From Galdieria partita (taxonomy: Eukaryota > Rhodophyta > Bangiophyceae > Galdieriales > Galdieriaceae): a DNA stretch of 64,000 nt. This document shows, one piece after another, positions 34,980 to 45,887 of the stretch. A program made the position numbers and the translations under genes. The notes below the pieces were generated by a model. It was not told the DNA's origin. It searched no databases and saw nothing but the letters and a program-made list of their open reading frames with translations. Numbering within the stretch: position 1 is the first letter of the stretch; each line of letters begins with the position of its first letter. The stretch covers positions 124,001-188,000 of the forward strand of contig BQMJ01000015.1 in NCBI GenBank assembly GCA_025991245.1, written 5' to 3'.

Positions 34980-35453
34980 TTAAAAAGTTGAACTATTATG
35001 TCCAAAGTTTTCAGGAGGAGAATCTTTCCAGTTTCAGCATTTGTGTTTAACAAACAAATGTCGGACTTACCGGTAAATTGGATATCTGTAAGCGATGGCA
35101 GAGTCCAGTAAGAATAAAAGCACCTTTTGTCAGTAAAGATAAAAGATGAAGCCGAAAAGGTACTCACAAGTTCTTGAAGGTGAGACTTTCAGGTACTTTT
35201 GTAACAAGTCACAGACAATCGCGCTGACTTTCTCGTTCGACTTGCGATTGATACTACCAATGGATGATAAAGTTGTGAAAGCACAAGGTTCATCTGATCC
35301 CCCAAATATCATCGTTGCCTTGTTAACACCCACACACATGTAATGTTCTGGTTTTCCCAGTGCCTCTGCCACATTCTTGGAGAGCTGTGGCAGTAGTTGC
35401 TTCAGAACCTCGTCTGTGAAAGAGGCATTGGTGGTAATAATCAAAGCAGGCAT
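34980..35453 (-). CDS. MIF: Macrophage migration inhibitory factor homologue
   Basis: Three exons: 35168-35453, a 15-nt exon 35071-35085, and 34980-35023; 114 aa. The start is fixed by MPALIITTNAS, which leaves catalytic Pro-1 after Met removal; the longer open frame upstream lacks this. Lys-32-like and GGSDEPCAFTTLSSIG match the tautomerase fold. The micro-exon encodes YIQFT and joins SRTYIQFTDSPPENFGHNSS, restoring the family end (N.G.N.STF). Any model without the tiny exon loses this. The family has phenylpyruvate/dopachrome tautomerase activity; the algal role is unknown. Confidence 0.9.
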
Positions 35454-35692
35454 GCTCAACTCCAAAATCTTCAACAATGCACTCTTGACAAAGTTCGCAA
35501 TTACTCTAAAATAACTTGTTTTCAACAATTATTTTTAACTATATTTGCTAGATTGTCGTTGTATTAAACTTTCTATAGATATCCATCTAGTTCAAACTTT
35601 TCTTGCATGTTTTGTGGTTGCATCAAAAGTTTTCAATTTATACCAGTATATAGAAGTTAAGTAGTGCAAATGCAAACAATGGATAACTCTAC

Positions 35693-36358
35693 ATGAAATA
35701 TCTAAATGCAACAAGTTTACAATCCTTGTGCGATCTTCTTCCTGCGTTTTGTGGGTTGAGAATATTGAGGATGTGGTTGTCACTGGGCTTTGTTGGGCCA
35801 CTGGGAACTAACACCTATGCAAGCCCTTCTATTTCTTGTAAGAGATGCTTGCAAACTTCGTTTCTAGGTGTTGCAGTGAATGCAAACAAACTCCAACGTA
35901 GGGGTGCTTTTTATCGTACCCCTTGTTTAGTACCCAAGTTGGAGCCTATAGTGGCAATAGTTAGTTTGCGTCGCTAATCCTTTTTGTTTAACTGAGTAAT
36001 GTTTGTTTAGAGACATGGAGATAGACTCAAAAAGTTGGGAAAACCAGCAGATCAAAGGAAGGCGTTGATAAGAGCACTCACGACCGAACTCCTACGTCAC
36101 GGAAGAATAAGGACAACTTTGGCAAGAGCCAAGGTTGTTCGTAGCTTCGCAGATAAGATGATAAGCTTAAGTAAAGAAGGAAGTCTCCATGCCAGAAGAC
36201 AAGCGTTGGCATTCATTTACGACAAACAGTTAGTGCACGCTCTCTTCGAACAGGCTCCAGAACGATACGCAGATAGGAATGGTGGTTATACGAGGATCTT
36301 TCATACTATGCCTAGAAAGGGTGATAATGCCGAAATGGGAGTGATTGAGTTGGTTTGA
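35693..36358 (+). CDS. Organellar ribosomal protein bL17
   Basis: Two exons, 35693-35959 and 36011-36358; 204 aa. Exon 2 is a complete bacterial-type L17: [56 protein letters not shown], ending MGVIELV. Exon 1 is an ~89-residue leader with hydrophobic and basic parts, suiting plastid or mitochondrial import. The intron donor is GTTAGT, set by phase and the R-H-G join. It belongs to the large subunit near the exit tunnel. The ending resembles plastid L17 more than mitochondrial. Confidence 0.93.
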
Positions 36359-36426
36359 GTTTATAAGCGTGCGTTTCTTAAGAATAAAGCCAGAGTATTC
36401 ATTTGCTCGTAAATAATATCGAAGTT

Positions 36427-37537
36427 TTAAAGGAAAAGAATAGTAAACTTCCTTCCCGTAAGCCATCTCTGAAAAATATATATAGCTACAAATGCAGAAA
36501 TGTATATTCCGCATACAAGAATGACAAAACCTGCCGTCATAGCATTGGACGAAGAAGGCTTGAAAAAATTGGAATGAAAAAACTCGATAAGCTAGCCAAG
36601 AAACATACTTCCAGTCATTCAACACATGAACATACAGAAAAGATACGTACCATTGTGTAAAATGCAAAGAGACAAACTAGAAAACGTGAAAATAGAAAAG
36701 AGCTCAGCAATCGAACAAAATCTGCTTCAAGCATGGAAGTATATCGAAGTTCTAAGTTTCTGCAGTCGTCCAGCAAAATGTGACTTTCTTGTTGAATTTT
36801 CCTTAAAAGCTTCATAGAGATTATTAACTCACACTTGAGAATCCAAAAAATCAAACCTTTAGAATCTCTTCAATATATACTTCGGTAACAATTGACCAAG
36901 CGACATTGACTCCAAGAAGAAGACCGCAAGTTTCTGATGCAAAGCAAGAAGCAAAGTTGTTGGCAATCGTGTCCAAATTCTTGGCTATTCTCTCAGCTCC
37001 TTGCCTCGCTTCTCTTAAATATAGTAACGAACTGCCAGAAAAACTATCCTCCAGGGCTATTTTGCTGTCTTCGAAAATCTTTCGTTGCTGTTTCAAACTG
37101 AATGAAGTACAATCACAATAATGTTCTATAATATAATATAATGCCATAAGAGGGAAGTAAAGCTTCAACCACTCGGGATCGCAACAACTGAACAGCTTGT
37201 CCTTTAAATACTCTGTAGATGAACCCAAGACTCCGTCAGCATCTTGCAAAATATAAATTCTGTCATAAAGAATTGTCCCACGTATATCTTCCAAGTTGAA
37301 TAATATCGCTTGGTTTGTTATTTTAAGAACAAGATTAGGTGTTGGGAAACCACTAACAAACCGAAGATTTTCAAGACTTAACCCGTCAAGTCTGTCATTC
37401 CAGTGACAAACGCTTTCATTGTGACTGTTATCTAGACCGAATATGGAAAAGACCGACACCTTCCTCTTATTGCAGTAGTGAGAGACGTCCAACTCAGTGA
37501 CCTCAACCCTGTTTTTGGTATCCATGTCACATAACAT
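36427..37537 (-). CDS. MRS2/CorA-like membrane protein (tentative)
   Basis: Three exons: 36857-37537, 36651-36809, 36427-36591; 334 aa. LSLENLRFVSGFPTPNLVLK and AILFNLEDIRGTILYDRIYI resemble the start of MRS2 (R.D.R..D, ...ILVNLE.IKAII...). A long helical region follows. Near the end are two hydrophobic stretches (FLFSRFLVCLFAFYTM and AMTAGFVILVCGIYISAFVA). The diagnostic GMN after the first membrane helix is not seen. So it may be a diverged Mg channel relative or something else. The first donor is GTTTGA, which is weak. The start lies only 41 bp from the divergent endosulfine gene. Confidence 0.55.
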
Positions 37538-37578
37538 CAGAATTCATTAGGTAAGATGGACGCATTCCGTGATTGACA

Positions 37579-38043
37579 ATGCAGCAGGAATACGGAGTGA
37601 AAGATTCTTCAGCCGATAAACTTGTGAGTGTGTCTAGTACTTGGGAAGAATTTTTACAGTTTGGCTAGGTAAAGGAGCAGGAAGATAGTTTGAGGCGAAA
37701 ATACGGTAATTTGCCGGATAAAAGGCATTTGCTTCAACAGCGGCTCAAGGCAAACCATATGGTTAGTTTCCGCTTCTAGCTGTGTGAACCACTGAAAGCC
37801 TTTTAGCACGAACGAAAATTTTTTGACTCGGCAGATGCAACGTTAGCAAAGCAAGGTAAGGAGCTGGCTGATGAAGTTGGTGTGGAACATGCCTATCCAA
37901 CTTCAGAGGACGAATGCTCAGATGGCAGTTCACGTTCAAGTGGGAGTTCTTCTAGAAACCCCCAAATTTTAGCAAAACACCAACAACACCTTGAAACGGG
38001 TCCTACTCAAGCAGATCCACAGCCAGAAAACTCTGTCAAGTAA
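37579..38043 (+). CDS. Endosulfine/Igo-type PP2A inhibitor
   Basis: Three exons: 37579-37623, 37669-37761, 37807-38043; 124 aa. No single frame shows the gene. The core reads RRKYGNLPDKRHLLQQRLK then ERKFFDSADATLAKQGKE, matching the endosulfine/ARPP19/Igo signature (KYFDSGDY...), with Ser in FDSAD as the Greatwall/Rim15 phosphosite. When phosphorylated, this family inhibits PP2A-B55 at mitosis or in quiescence. The usual Tyr after FDSGD is Ala-Thr here. The tail is acidic and Ser-rich. The second intron uses GTTAGT. Confidence 0.88.
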
Positions 38044-38225
38044 TTATAGTATGAAGAGAAGCGCGCCAATATATAAATATATCTATCTGAGAGAGCAGTA
38101 TGGCTTGGCAATACGCGAAGTAGCCTAAAAGTCAACAAAGATAGTTTTATTGATAAAGGTAGCTTTACTGTGCATTTTATTCGGTGACAAAACACCGCTG
38201 TACATATCATCAGTTGAAGTATTAA

Positions 38226-39632
38226 CTAAACTGAACTTGCGAGGGAAAACAGACTGCGAAACCACTCCCCCCATTTTATTTCAGGTTCTTGTTCGATAAG
38301 ATCAATTGCAGAACTTGTTGCAACGGCAGAAGAATAATTATTCATACGGTCTTCACAAGTCCAACTATCTTCCCAAGAAGAATACAGTAAACCTCGGTCA
38401 ATGTCCCACTTACAAAGTGGACAAGCCCTATCCATCAGAAGCCATTTATCAATACTAAAACTAGTAATTAGCACAAAGAAACTAACAACACGTTCATTCT
38501 TACCATGCAACATGGAAAAAGTGAAGACAAGGTAAAACTCGCAAGGAATCACCATTCAAATAATTATCCAAACATATAGAACAGTAGTCGTGACCATAAC
38601 GAAATAACATCGTATCCGTCTTTATAAAGTTGTCCTTTTCCATTGAATGTTCGCAAGTATCCTTGGATTGGAAATTTGTAGACTTTTGATAAGTTCTCTT
38701 TGCTGTACATCTTTCGATGAGAACAAGGTCGGCAGGGCGTGATAAACAAGTTGAAGCCTCTTGTAAACTCAAAAGATCATCGAAACTCTCTTCTCCCATA
38801 TTAGCTGTCAACCTAAAAGTGTCTTCATTCTCTTCTCTTTCGGAAGAAAAAAAAGCTACACCACTCATTAAAAACTTACAAAAAGAAATATCAATTCTCT
38901 TACTCAAACTGGGGTTAGGGAAACGAAAAGAAACATAAGAAAACGAACGAAGGAACTGTACAACAGGCAACAAAGTCACGTAAACAGTCCTTTCTCTAAA
39001 AGAAGACATGTTTACGTGACTTCTGTCGTTATCTCCGGTTTCTTCAACACGGCTTTGCTCTTTACGAAGGTGGTTGGTGAACTGGAAAGGGAGAAACAAA
39101 CAACTTGAAAAATTTCCTGAAAAAAGAAAACGCTGGATCTTATAATATATGTTAGGAGTTGTCTCAACTTCAGAATTCCCATCTGCTTGCTCCATATTCA
39201 ACGAATCGTTGCAGTGGAAGTCACTACCAAAAGTGTTCCGCCAAAGGTCACCAACACTTCCTAGGGAAATATTCGTAAAAGGATAACTATGAGGCCAAAA
39301 CAACAGGTACCTCTAAAAAGTTTCTCTGCGCCAAGAATAGCATCAAGTGTTGGACTTACTAAGCTCCCCACAAGCAAAGGCATCTGTAAGTGGTTGACAC
39401 AAGGAAAATGGTCCCTAACACAGTGAGGAACCGAAAAAACAACAGCAACTACGCGCGAAACAGTAGAAGAGGCCGAACAGAATATTTCCCCTAAAAGTTT
39501 CCTTCTTAAGCTTATTGCGGTTGCTTCAACTCCTTCGTCTGGGGGTTGTGACAACGTCACCCAATGTCCATCTTCAGGAATCCTCATTGGATAGAATTCC
39601 CTCGAGTCCATCGTGTCAGAATTCAAACGCAT
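38226..39632 (-). CDS. RING-H2 E3 ubiquitin ligase
   Basis: Three exons: 39311-39632, 38504-39260, 38226-38454; 435 aa from the ATG at 39632 (the open frame extends to a GTG at 39668). The RING-H2 finger is near residues 340-385: CSICLDNYLNGDSLRVLPCL, then HFFHVAC across the exon junction and CPLCKWDI, so all eight ligands are present (C3H2C3). N-terminal ~330 residues have no recognised domain. Some hydrophobic patches (VVAVVFSVPH, CLFLPFQF) fall short of clear membrane helices. Target unknown. It converges on endosulfine with a 180-bp gap. Confidence 0.85.
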
Positions 39633-40118
39633 AATTTTACGAGTGAAGGAATGATTAGCATTTTCCACATTTTATAGGAAATTCCTTCGTACGAATTATT
39701 TCAAATTGTCTTCTCGAAGTCTAACCAATTGTATACCTATCTTCGTTTAGCATTCAACGACTTGGAATATTCCGCCGTGCAGTTGCAGGCAACTATACAC
39801 TTTTTGACATGGATGGAAACATAGAATGTGCTGTGCTTACTATCATCTTTTGCATATCACTAGAATTGATTGTAACAGAAGTAATGTAATGGATATGACT
39901 GGTGCATAAACTTTGAGTTTCATCTATATGAAATGATTATCTTACTTCGCTGACGTTTGCCATATCCTTCATATGTGGAAAGCAGTTGTCTACTTCAACT
40001 CCTACAGGATAGTGTTCTACATGCATACCTTGTATTCATAATATCTGCAGTTTTCCTTTCAAGTCACACTTCAAGTCGAACTGTGGAGAAAAATGATATT
40101 TTGACATTATTGGGCGGA
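39633..40118. other. Divergent intergenic region RING ligase / AMMECR1
   Basis: About 480 bp. The AMMECR1 frame is open upstream to 39957 without an ATG, so part of this stretch could be an N-terminal extension read from a missing 5' exon. Otherwise nothing is seen. Confidence 0.4.
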
Positions 40119-40865
40119 ATGGGGGGAGAGAATCACTATTCGCCCGAGCTCAACAGTGACACCTTTCAGTCCAAACAACATGATAAAGCAGCTGGAAGTA
40201 TCTTACTTCGAAAAGATTCAAATGTTTCTTTGTTGGATTTATGTCTTTTTGCTTTTGATCTTTTGATAAGTCGTCTAAGACATGTTTCCGAACCAACTTG
40301 TCCAGTTTCTATTCCAGATAACGACGAATATGCACTTTTTGTGACTTGGAACAAGACAAATAGAGACGTTGAGCGTGCGCAGTTACGAGGATGTATAGGC
40401 ACTCTTACTCCTTTGAACCTTCGGAGGGCAATTCACACGTATACTCTGGCAAGGTAAGGGAAAGTCAAACTTACGAGTCTTTATTCACCAGTTTCAAGTG
40501 CTTTCAGAGATAAAAGATTTCCACCTATTTGCAGTGAAGAGTTGGAAAACTTAAGTGTTTCCGTCTCTCTCCTTTATGATTTCTTGACAGGACGTGATGT
40601 GTATGACTGGCAAGTTGGAGTGCACGGCGTTATAATCGATTTTTTGGACAAAGGTAGTGCTTATAGTGCAACGTATTTACCTGAAGTTTGCCTGGAGCAA
40701 GGTTGGACAAAGGAACAATGTATATCGTCCCTTATTCGAAAGAGTGGTTATCGGAATACCATATCTGAAAATTTGCTGAAGACTGTTAGACTTACTCGTT
40801 ATTCGAGTAAGAAGTATTCTCTTTCGTATTCGGAGTATCTTCATCATAGGAAAAAGTGCACTTGA
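40119..40865 (+). CDS. AMMECR1: AMMECR1-domain protein
   Basis: Two exons, 40119-40453 and 40499-40865 (45-nt intron, phase 2); 233 aa. The AMMECR1 core is clear: YALFVTWNK, the invariant LRGCIGTLTPLNL, YTLASAFRDKRFPPI across the splice, SVSLLYDF, DWQVGVHGVIIDF, ATYLPEVCLEQGWTKEQ and SLSYSEYLHHR. Function is uncertain; the fold suggests an enzyme or RNA-linked role. The acceptor after TTTCAAG is preferred over a later one because it keeps the conserved spacing. The start is not certain: the frame stays open upstream to 39957. Confidence 0.9.
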
Positions 40866-41118
40866 TGTTTCATGTTACTTTGAATCTATTTCTCTTTTTG
40901 TTTTTGGAGAAAAGTGGTCGACAGTCTTATTGTTTTATAACCGCTCGACCTACAGTCCGAAACTCGTTTTTCCTGTATAATAACTTTTTTTTTGTCCATT
41001 CTTAAAGTACTCAAAATGTTATCTCGAAAGATTTGAGTTTCAATCGACCCTTAGTTGCATCATTTTGACTGATCGGTCGTTGTTGCTCTCCAGTTTCCAA
41101 GTGGCAAGTCCGAATGCA

Positions 41119-43383
41119 ATGGCAAAGACTTTCTTAAAACCAGGAGAAGTCTCTTCAAGGAAGTCATTTCCAGAGCCAAACTCATCAAGACTACTTGGAA
41201 TAGGAGAAAACGCGTATGACTATGAATCCACCATTGCTGCTTCATTGCTTACAAGGAACACTTCGTTGCCCATCCATAACTACAAGGAAGCTTTGTTGTA
41301 CGCCGTTAAGGAATACAGAACAGTCGTAGTTGTTGGAGAAACAGGCTCTGGTAAGACGACGCAGATACCAATATATCTTCTAAAGGTAAGGCCTTCTTCT
41401 TCGTCGAAGTTTGTTTCTGAAGCTGTGCGACAGGCAGGTTGGACGAATGGTGGCAAAGCTATTGTTTGTACGCAACCACGTCGAATAGCAACAACTACTG
41501 TTGCAGCGAGAGTTGCAGAAGACTTAGATGGAAGCAAAGGAACTTTGGGGCAAGTGGTAGGTTTTGCTGTACGTTTCGATAACTGTTGGGATTCGGAGAG
41601 AACAAAAATTTTATATGCAACTGACGGAGCTCTTTTACGTATGATGCTTACTGATCCTCTGCTGTTAAAATTTCAAGTTGTCATGTTGGACGAAGTTCAC
41701 GAGAGAACTATTGCTACTGATATTCTGTGTGGACTGTTGAAGAAGATCCAAAGACTTCGATCGGACCTGCGTGTCATAGTCTCGTCGGCTACAGTAGATG
41801 CCGAGAAGTTTCGGGACTTTTTTGAAACCAACGACAGTGAGGATTCTTCATATAATACTGCAGTTATCCTAAGTGTTGAAGGACGCAGTTTCCCTGTAGA
41901 CATATATTACACGACATATCCTGTTCAAGACTATATTCAAGCAGCTTATGAGACCACGTTGGAGATTCATAAAAAGGAGCAAGATGGTGATATTTTAATA
42001 TTTGTTCCTTCAAGTGAACAAGGTAAATATCCTTCCCTGCTTTGGTATTAGTTTTTTTAAATATAGTTGCTAGTTGATCGTTTAGTGGAGAGATTTCAAT
42101 CGAACGAACTTCAGATTTGCAATTTGAGAAAGGATAGAAAAAGTCTCTATTGTGTGCCACTGTATAGTGGACTTCCTTACAAAGAGCAACTAGCGGCATT
42201 TCAACCTGCTCCAGTAAATGAAAGAAAAGTTGTTGTATCAACAAATATTGCGGAGACTTCTGTAACAATACAAGGCATTGATTTTGTTATCGACACAGGG
42301 TTTTGTCGGATTAGGGTTTATTCTCCAGAAACTGGCATGGACTTTTTGTGTATTCAATCCATTTCACGAGCATCCGCAGATCAAAGAGCAGGAAGAGCAG
42401 GAAGAAACCGCCCAGGGAAATGTTATAGGTTATACACGGAGGATTCTTATTGGAATTTACTGGTAGAGCATTCGATTCCTGAGATGTGTCGGACAAATTT
42501 AGCCACCGCCATTCTGCAACTCAAAGCAATTGGAGTTGAAAATGTTATGAACTTTCCCTTTGTTGATGCACCTTCGGCAAAGTCGGTTGCAACAGCATTT
42601 GAGGTTCTTTATGCCATCGATGCAGTCACCGAAGATGGCGTGTTATCAGAGTTTCCAGGAATGGTTATGGCAGATCTTCCGATGGAACCTTTTTTTGCAC
42701 GTACTCTTATTGCTGCCAAGGATTTTGAATGTATTAGAGAGATAATTACTATTATTGCTATGTTGCAAGTAGAGCAGGTACATGGCGACAGTGTTTTCAA
42801 GTATTCTTCCTCTCGAGAACACAAGTCGTTTGAATCTGCTAGAAAGCCCTTTTGCGTGGCGGAAGGTGATTTATTGACTCTTATTAATATTTATGATGCT
42901 TTCGAGGCTTCTGGGCATTCAATGAGATGGTGTGGTCATCACGGAATAGTTCCTAATTTGATGAAAAAGGCTCGGCTTTTGAGAAGAAGCATTGCTTTAT
43001 CGCTATCTAATGTTATGTATGGTTTGTATGGAGCGTCGGCATTGTCCCATGCCGATGAGTTGCTTTCACAAAAGAATCCTGATCCTTCGAGTATTATCAA
43101 AGCTATTTTGAAAGGATTCTTTATGAACTCTGCTGTTGTGCAACCCGATGGTAGTTACTTGACTTTAGTTGGGAAGAAGAGCGTTACTATTCATCCTTCT
43201 TCAGTTTTGGCAAATAGGCTTCCAAAGTATATTGCATATTGTGAAAGTATTCATTTGAAACGAACTTATGTTCGAAATATCACAGTGATTGAACCACAAT
43301 GGCTTATACAAGTTGCTCCTCATGTCTTTGAAAAGAGAAAATCTCGCATCGAGGAAAAGTGGAAAAATTTAATTTCTGAATAA
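41119..43383 (+). CDS. DHX35: DEAH-box RNA helicase DHX35
   Basis: Two exons, 41119-42022 and 42074-43383 (51-nt intron); 737 aa from the first ATG in frame. Motif I is VVGETGSGKTTQIP, Ia TQPRRIA, II DEVH (a DEAH variant), III SSAT, V STNIAETSVTI and VI QRAGRAGRNRPG. The helicase-associated and OB domains are complete (FFMNSAVVQPDGSYLTL, IHPSSVL). Similarity runs along the whole of DHX35, a factor of the catalytic spliceosome. DEAH to DEVH is seen here directly. The stop lies 46 bp from the HisG stop. Confidence 0.9.
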
Positions 43384-43429
43384 CAAACTCTTATCTGTAT
43401 ATAAGCAATTCAATCTCATTCGTCTCTCG

Positions 43430-44936
43430 TCATGAATCATTATCTATGCCTAAAGTGTTGGTGACTCTTTCCCAACGTGCAGACTTTTTCTCGAAAACAT
43501 AAGAAACTGGAAGAACACAAACCCCACTACCTCCAATGCTTCGGAGTTGTTCGATGGCTTTATAAAGACGATTTTTTTTGACAACAACACCAATGGCATA
43601 CATTCCAGAATCAAAACCTCTAGGAGGAATAACTGGGCTAACTGTTGGTCCGTCCATTCCCTTCAAGTCGAGTTGGCTGCCAATCTTTCTAGCAACATCA
43701 CCTGGACTAGAACCTTTAATATTTGCGATAATACTAAAGTGGTCCTTGGCTGCAAGATGTGATTCAATGCGTTCAAGTAGTTCTCTAGTAAAAGACCTCA
43801 CTTTGTGGCCAAATGCATTATTCAAACCCATTGTCAATGGACTACCGATCATAATCATATCTGATTCTAAAACTGTTCCTTCGGTGATTTCCTTTAACAA
43901 ATTTTCTCGCAGTGTGGTTCCAGATGATATAAGATCAATGATAAGATCCGAACATCCCATTTGCGTTGCGGCTTCTAAAGCTCCATCCATATGGAGCAGA
44001 CGATAGTTTCTTACTCCTTTCTCTTGCAGAAACTTTTTTACAGTCTTGGGATATTTTGTTGTGATTAGAAGAGGCGACTTTCGTTCTTCTGAGAAACGCG
44101 AAAGCTCATTCATGCTTGTCACTTGTATCCAACTCATTGGAATACCAACACCTAGTTTACAACTACCATATCCAAGGCCCTCGTGAATGAGCAAAGTGGA
44201 ATCAGAGCTATCCTAGAAAATCCATAAATGTATCAGTCATCAATCGATCTCTGTCACTTGTAACTCTCCAGAACATTGCTCTTGAAGTGAATAAAACTTA
44301 TATGAGCAAAAAAGGAAGAGTTATTCATATGGGACGAAATCGACTACGTTGGAATCGAAGTAGTGAATGATTGCCAACAAACAAACAAGATTTCGTCCGT
44401 ATAAAACAAACCTTGAGACTTACTTGATATTCTGCCACAATGTCATAACCTACGAATCCAATATCAACTTGTCCTTCTTGAACTCTTCGAACAATATCTG
44501 CGGGTCTTTGTAACCAAACTTCCACTTCCGGAAAATCCTTTATGGTAGCCCAATATTGTCTAGGATTATGCAAACGAATTTCCAAACCTGACTCTTTCAA
44601 TAGTGATCTGGTATCCTCCCCAATATCTCCTTTACTAGGAATGGCTATTCTTATCTTTGAACGTGAACATGAGGAAAAATCTTTCAACTCAGGAAGACTA
44701 TTTCCTTGTAAAACTACCTTCTTATCTGTTGGTGTTGGATCTGAAGAGTTTATGCAAAAAAGACCTTTCTTCTTCTTATGGAACCCACTGTCTTCCACTC
44801 TTTTGCTATAGTAACAAGAGCGGCTAGTCTTTGAGGAGCATAAGTGACTCCTCCAAAAATTAGCTTGTCTGGTTTCTTTAAATTCTAATTGGAAGCTTGA
44901 ATATACAACAAAAAATAACTCCAAGTCCGCTACCAT
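43430..44936 (-). CDS. HisG: ATP phosphoribosyltransferase, long form
   Basis: Two exons, 44424-44936 and 43430-44212, separated by a 211-nt intron; 431 aa. The first ~90 residues form a Ser/Lys-rich leader, a likely plastid transit peptide. The catalytic lobe begins KIRIAIPSKGDIGEDTRSLL, with RPADIVRRVQEGQVDIGFVG. The PRPP loop is seen in LIIDLISSGTTLRENLL. The C-terminal part (KGMDGPTVSPVIPP) is the ACT-like histidine-sensing domain of the long form. First step of histidine synthesis. The intron is four times longer than any other seen and holds the RNA described separately. Confidence 0.94.
44256..44400 (-). ncRNA. Candidate intronic H/ACA snoRNA
   Basis: About 145 nt inside the HisG intron, same strand. 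Hairpin 1: lower stem 44389-44398 with 44332-44341 (GGACGAAATC/GATTTCGTCC, 10 perfect pairs); pocket; upper stem GTTGG-C-AATC with GATTCCAAC (44069 bases aside, positions 44069 not involved; pairs lie at 44069-free region 44048-44078 of the 443xx block, i.e. 44348-44378). H box ATATGA at 44325-44330. Hairpin 2: lower stem TAACTC/GAGTTA (44318-44323 with 44261-44266), upper stem TTGCTC/GAGCAA (44304-44309 with 44276-44281). ACA at 44259-44261, 14 nt after the upper stem, as H/ACA guides require. Guide target not identified. Confidence 0.75.
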
Positions 44937-45194
44937 AACTGACAGGAGAAGTGTAATATAACTCTCACAGTGAGAACAACATTCATCAAGAAAATTTTCC
45001 CGTCGATCGATTCTTCAAAAGTTGTAGAAATATAACCATCTTTTCCTATCTAATTCGGTTGAAATGTCTTTTATTAGAAAGAAGAATAAACGTATTTATG
45101 AATTCTGTCAAAGCCATGCCTTGTTTGTATTCCTAACAAAAGCCAAGAAAATCTATTCCGCTTTCAATTGACGAGAAAGGATTTTTGTTGCAGT

Positions 45195-45692
45195 ATGAAT
45201 CAAAACGCTGCTGCTTCTGCTGAGTCGTTATCTGAGAAGGAAATAGTTTCACGTTATCAAACACTTAAACAGCAGATTCAACAGATTATGATTAAAATTG
45301 AAGAGTTTGAAAACGATAAGAACGAACAAGAGTAAGTAGTCAGTTGTTGAATAAGGCGTTAGGTTATTGAAGTCTTTAGACTTGTTCTGAAGCAGTTACT
45401 TCCTTTGAACGATGATCGCAAGTGTTGGAGACAAGTAGGAAGTGTTCTTCTTGAACAGACGGTAGGACAAGTAAAGCCAGTTTTGGAATCTACAAGTAAA
45501 GAGGTTTGTATGGTATTTTCTTTCGTGAAATGAGTTTACGCTGTTCAGTTGCAACAAACTATCCAAAACTTAAACGAGGAATTGAGAACGAAAGAAACCG
45601 AATTTCTTGAACTCAAAGAGAAATACAAAATAAGGGAGGTGGATTCTTCTTCGTTAGCTGCAGCTTCTTCCTCACAAGCACCAAAACCATAA
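45195..45692 (+). CDS. PFDN2: Prefoldin subunit 2
   Basis: Three exons: 45195-45331, 45380-45503, 45549-45692; 134 aa. Two coiled-coil helices (RYQTLKQQIQQIMIKIEEFE and LQQTIQNLNEELRTKETEFL) flank the beta hairpin DRKCWRQVGSVLLEQTVGQV, as in beta-class prefoldin 2. The hexamer hands actin and tubulin to the CCT chaperonin. A TTGTTGCAG sequence ends 1 nt before the ATG, so a 5' UTR intron is possible. Intron 2 starts GTTTGT. Confidence 0.92.
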
Positions 45693-45887
45693 GACACTAG
45701 GAAGGAGTCTATAGAACGCTATTTTCTTGTAGAATGGAGATACCATGAGAGTTTTTATTTTGTTTGACTATTTCAAATTCGACAACAGTGTCTTTCGTGG
45801 ACTGGAAAGAAACTCTTGAAATATAGTGTATTTCAGTTGTGAATTCTTTTTAAGCTTAAAGTATTTGTTGAGATTATATAACATTTA

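Noticed and set aside
44233-44247. C/D-box-like TGATGACTGA in the HisG intron
   Set aside because: The C- and D-like boxes are adjacent rather than 60-90 nt apart; it fits a branch site after the H/ACA RNA better.
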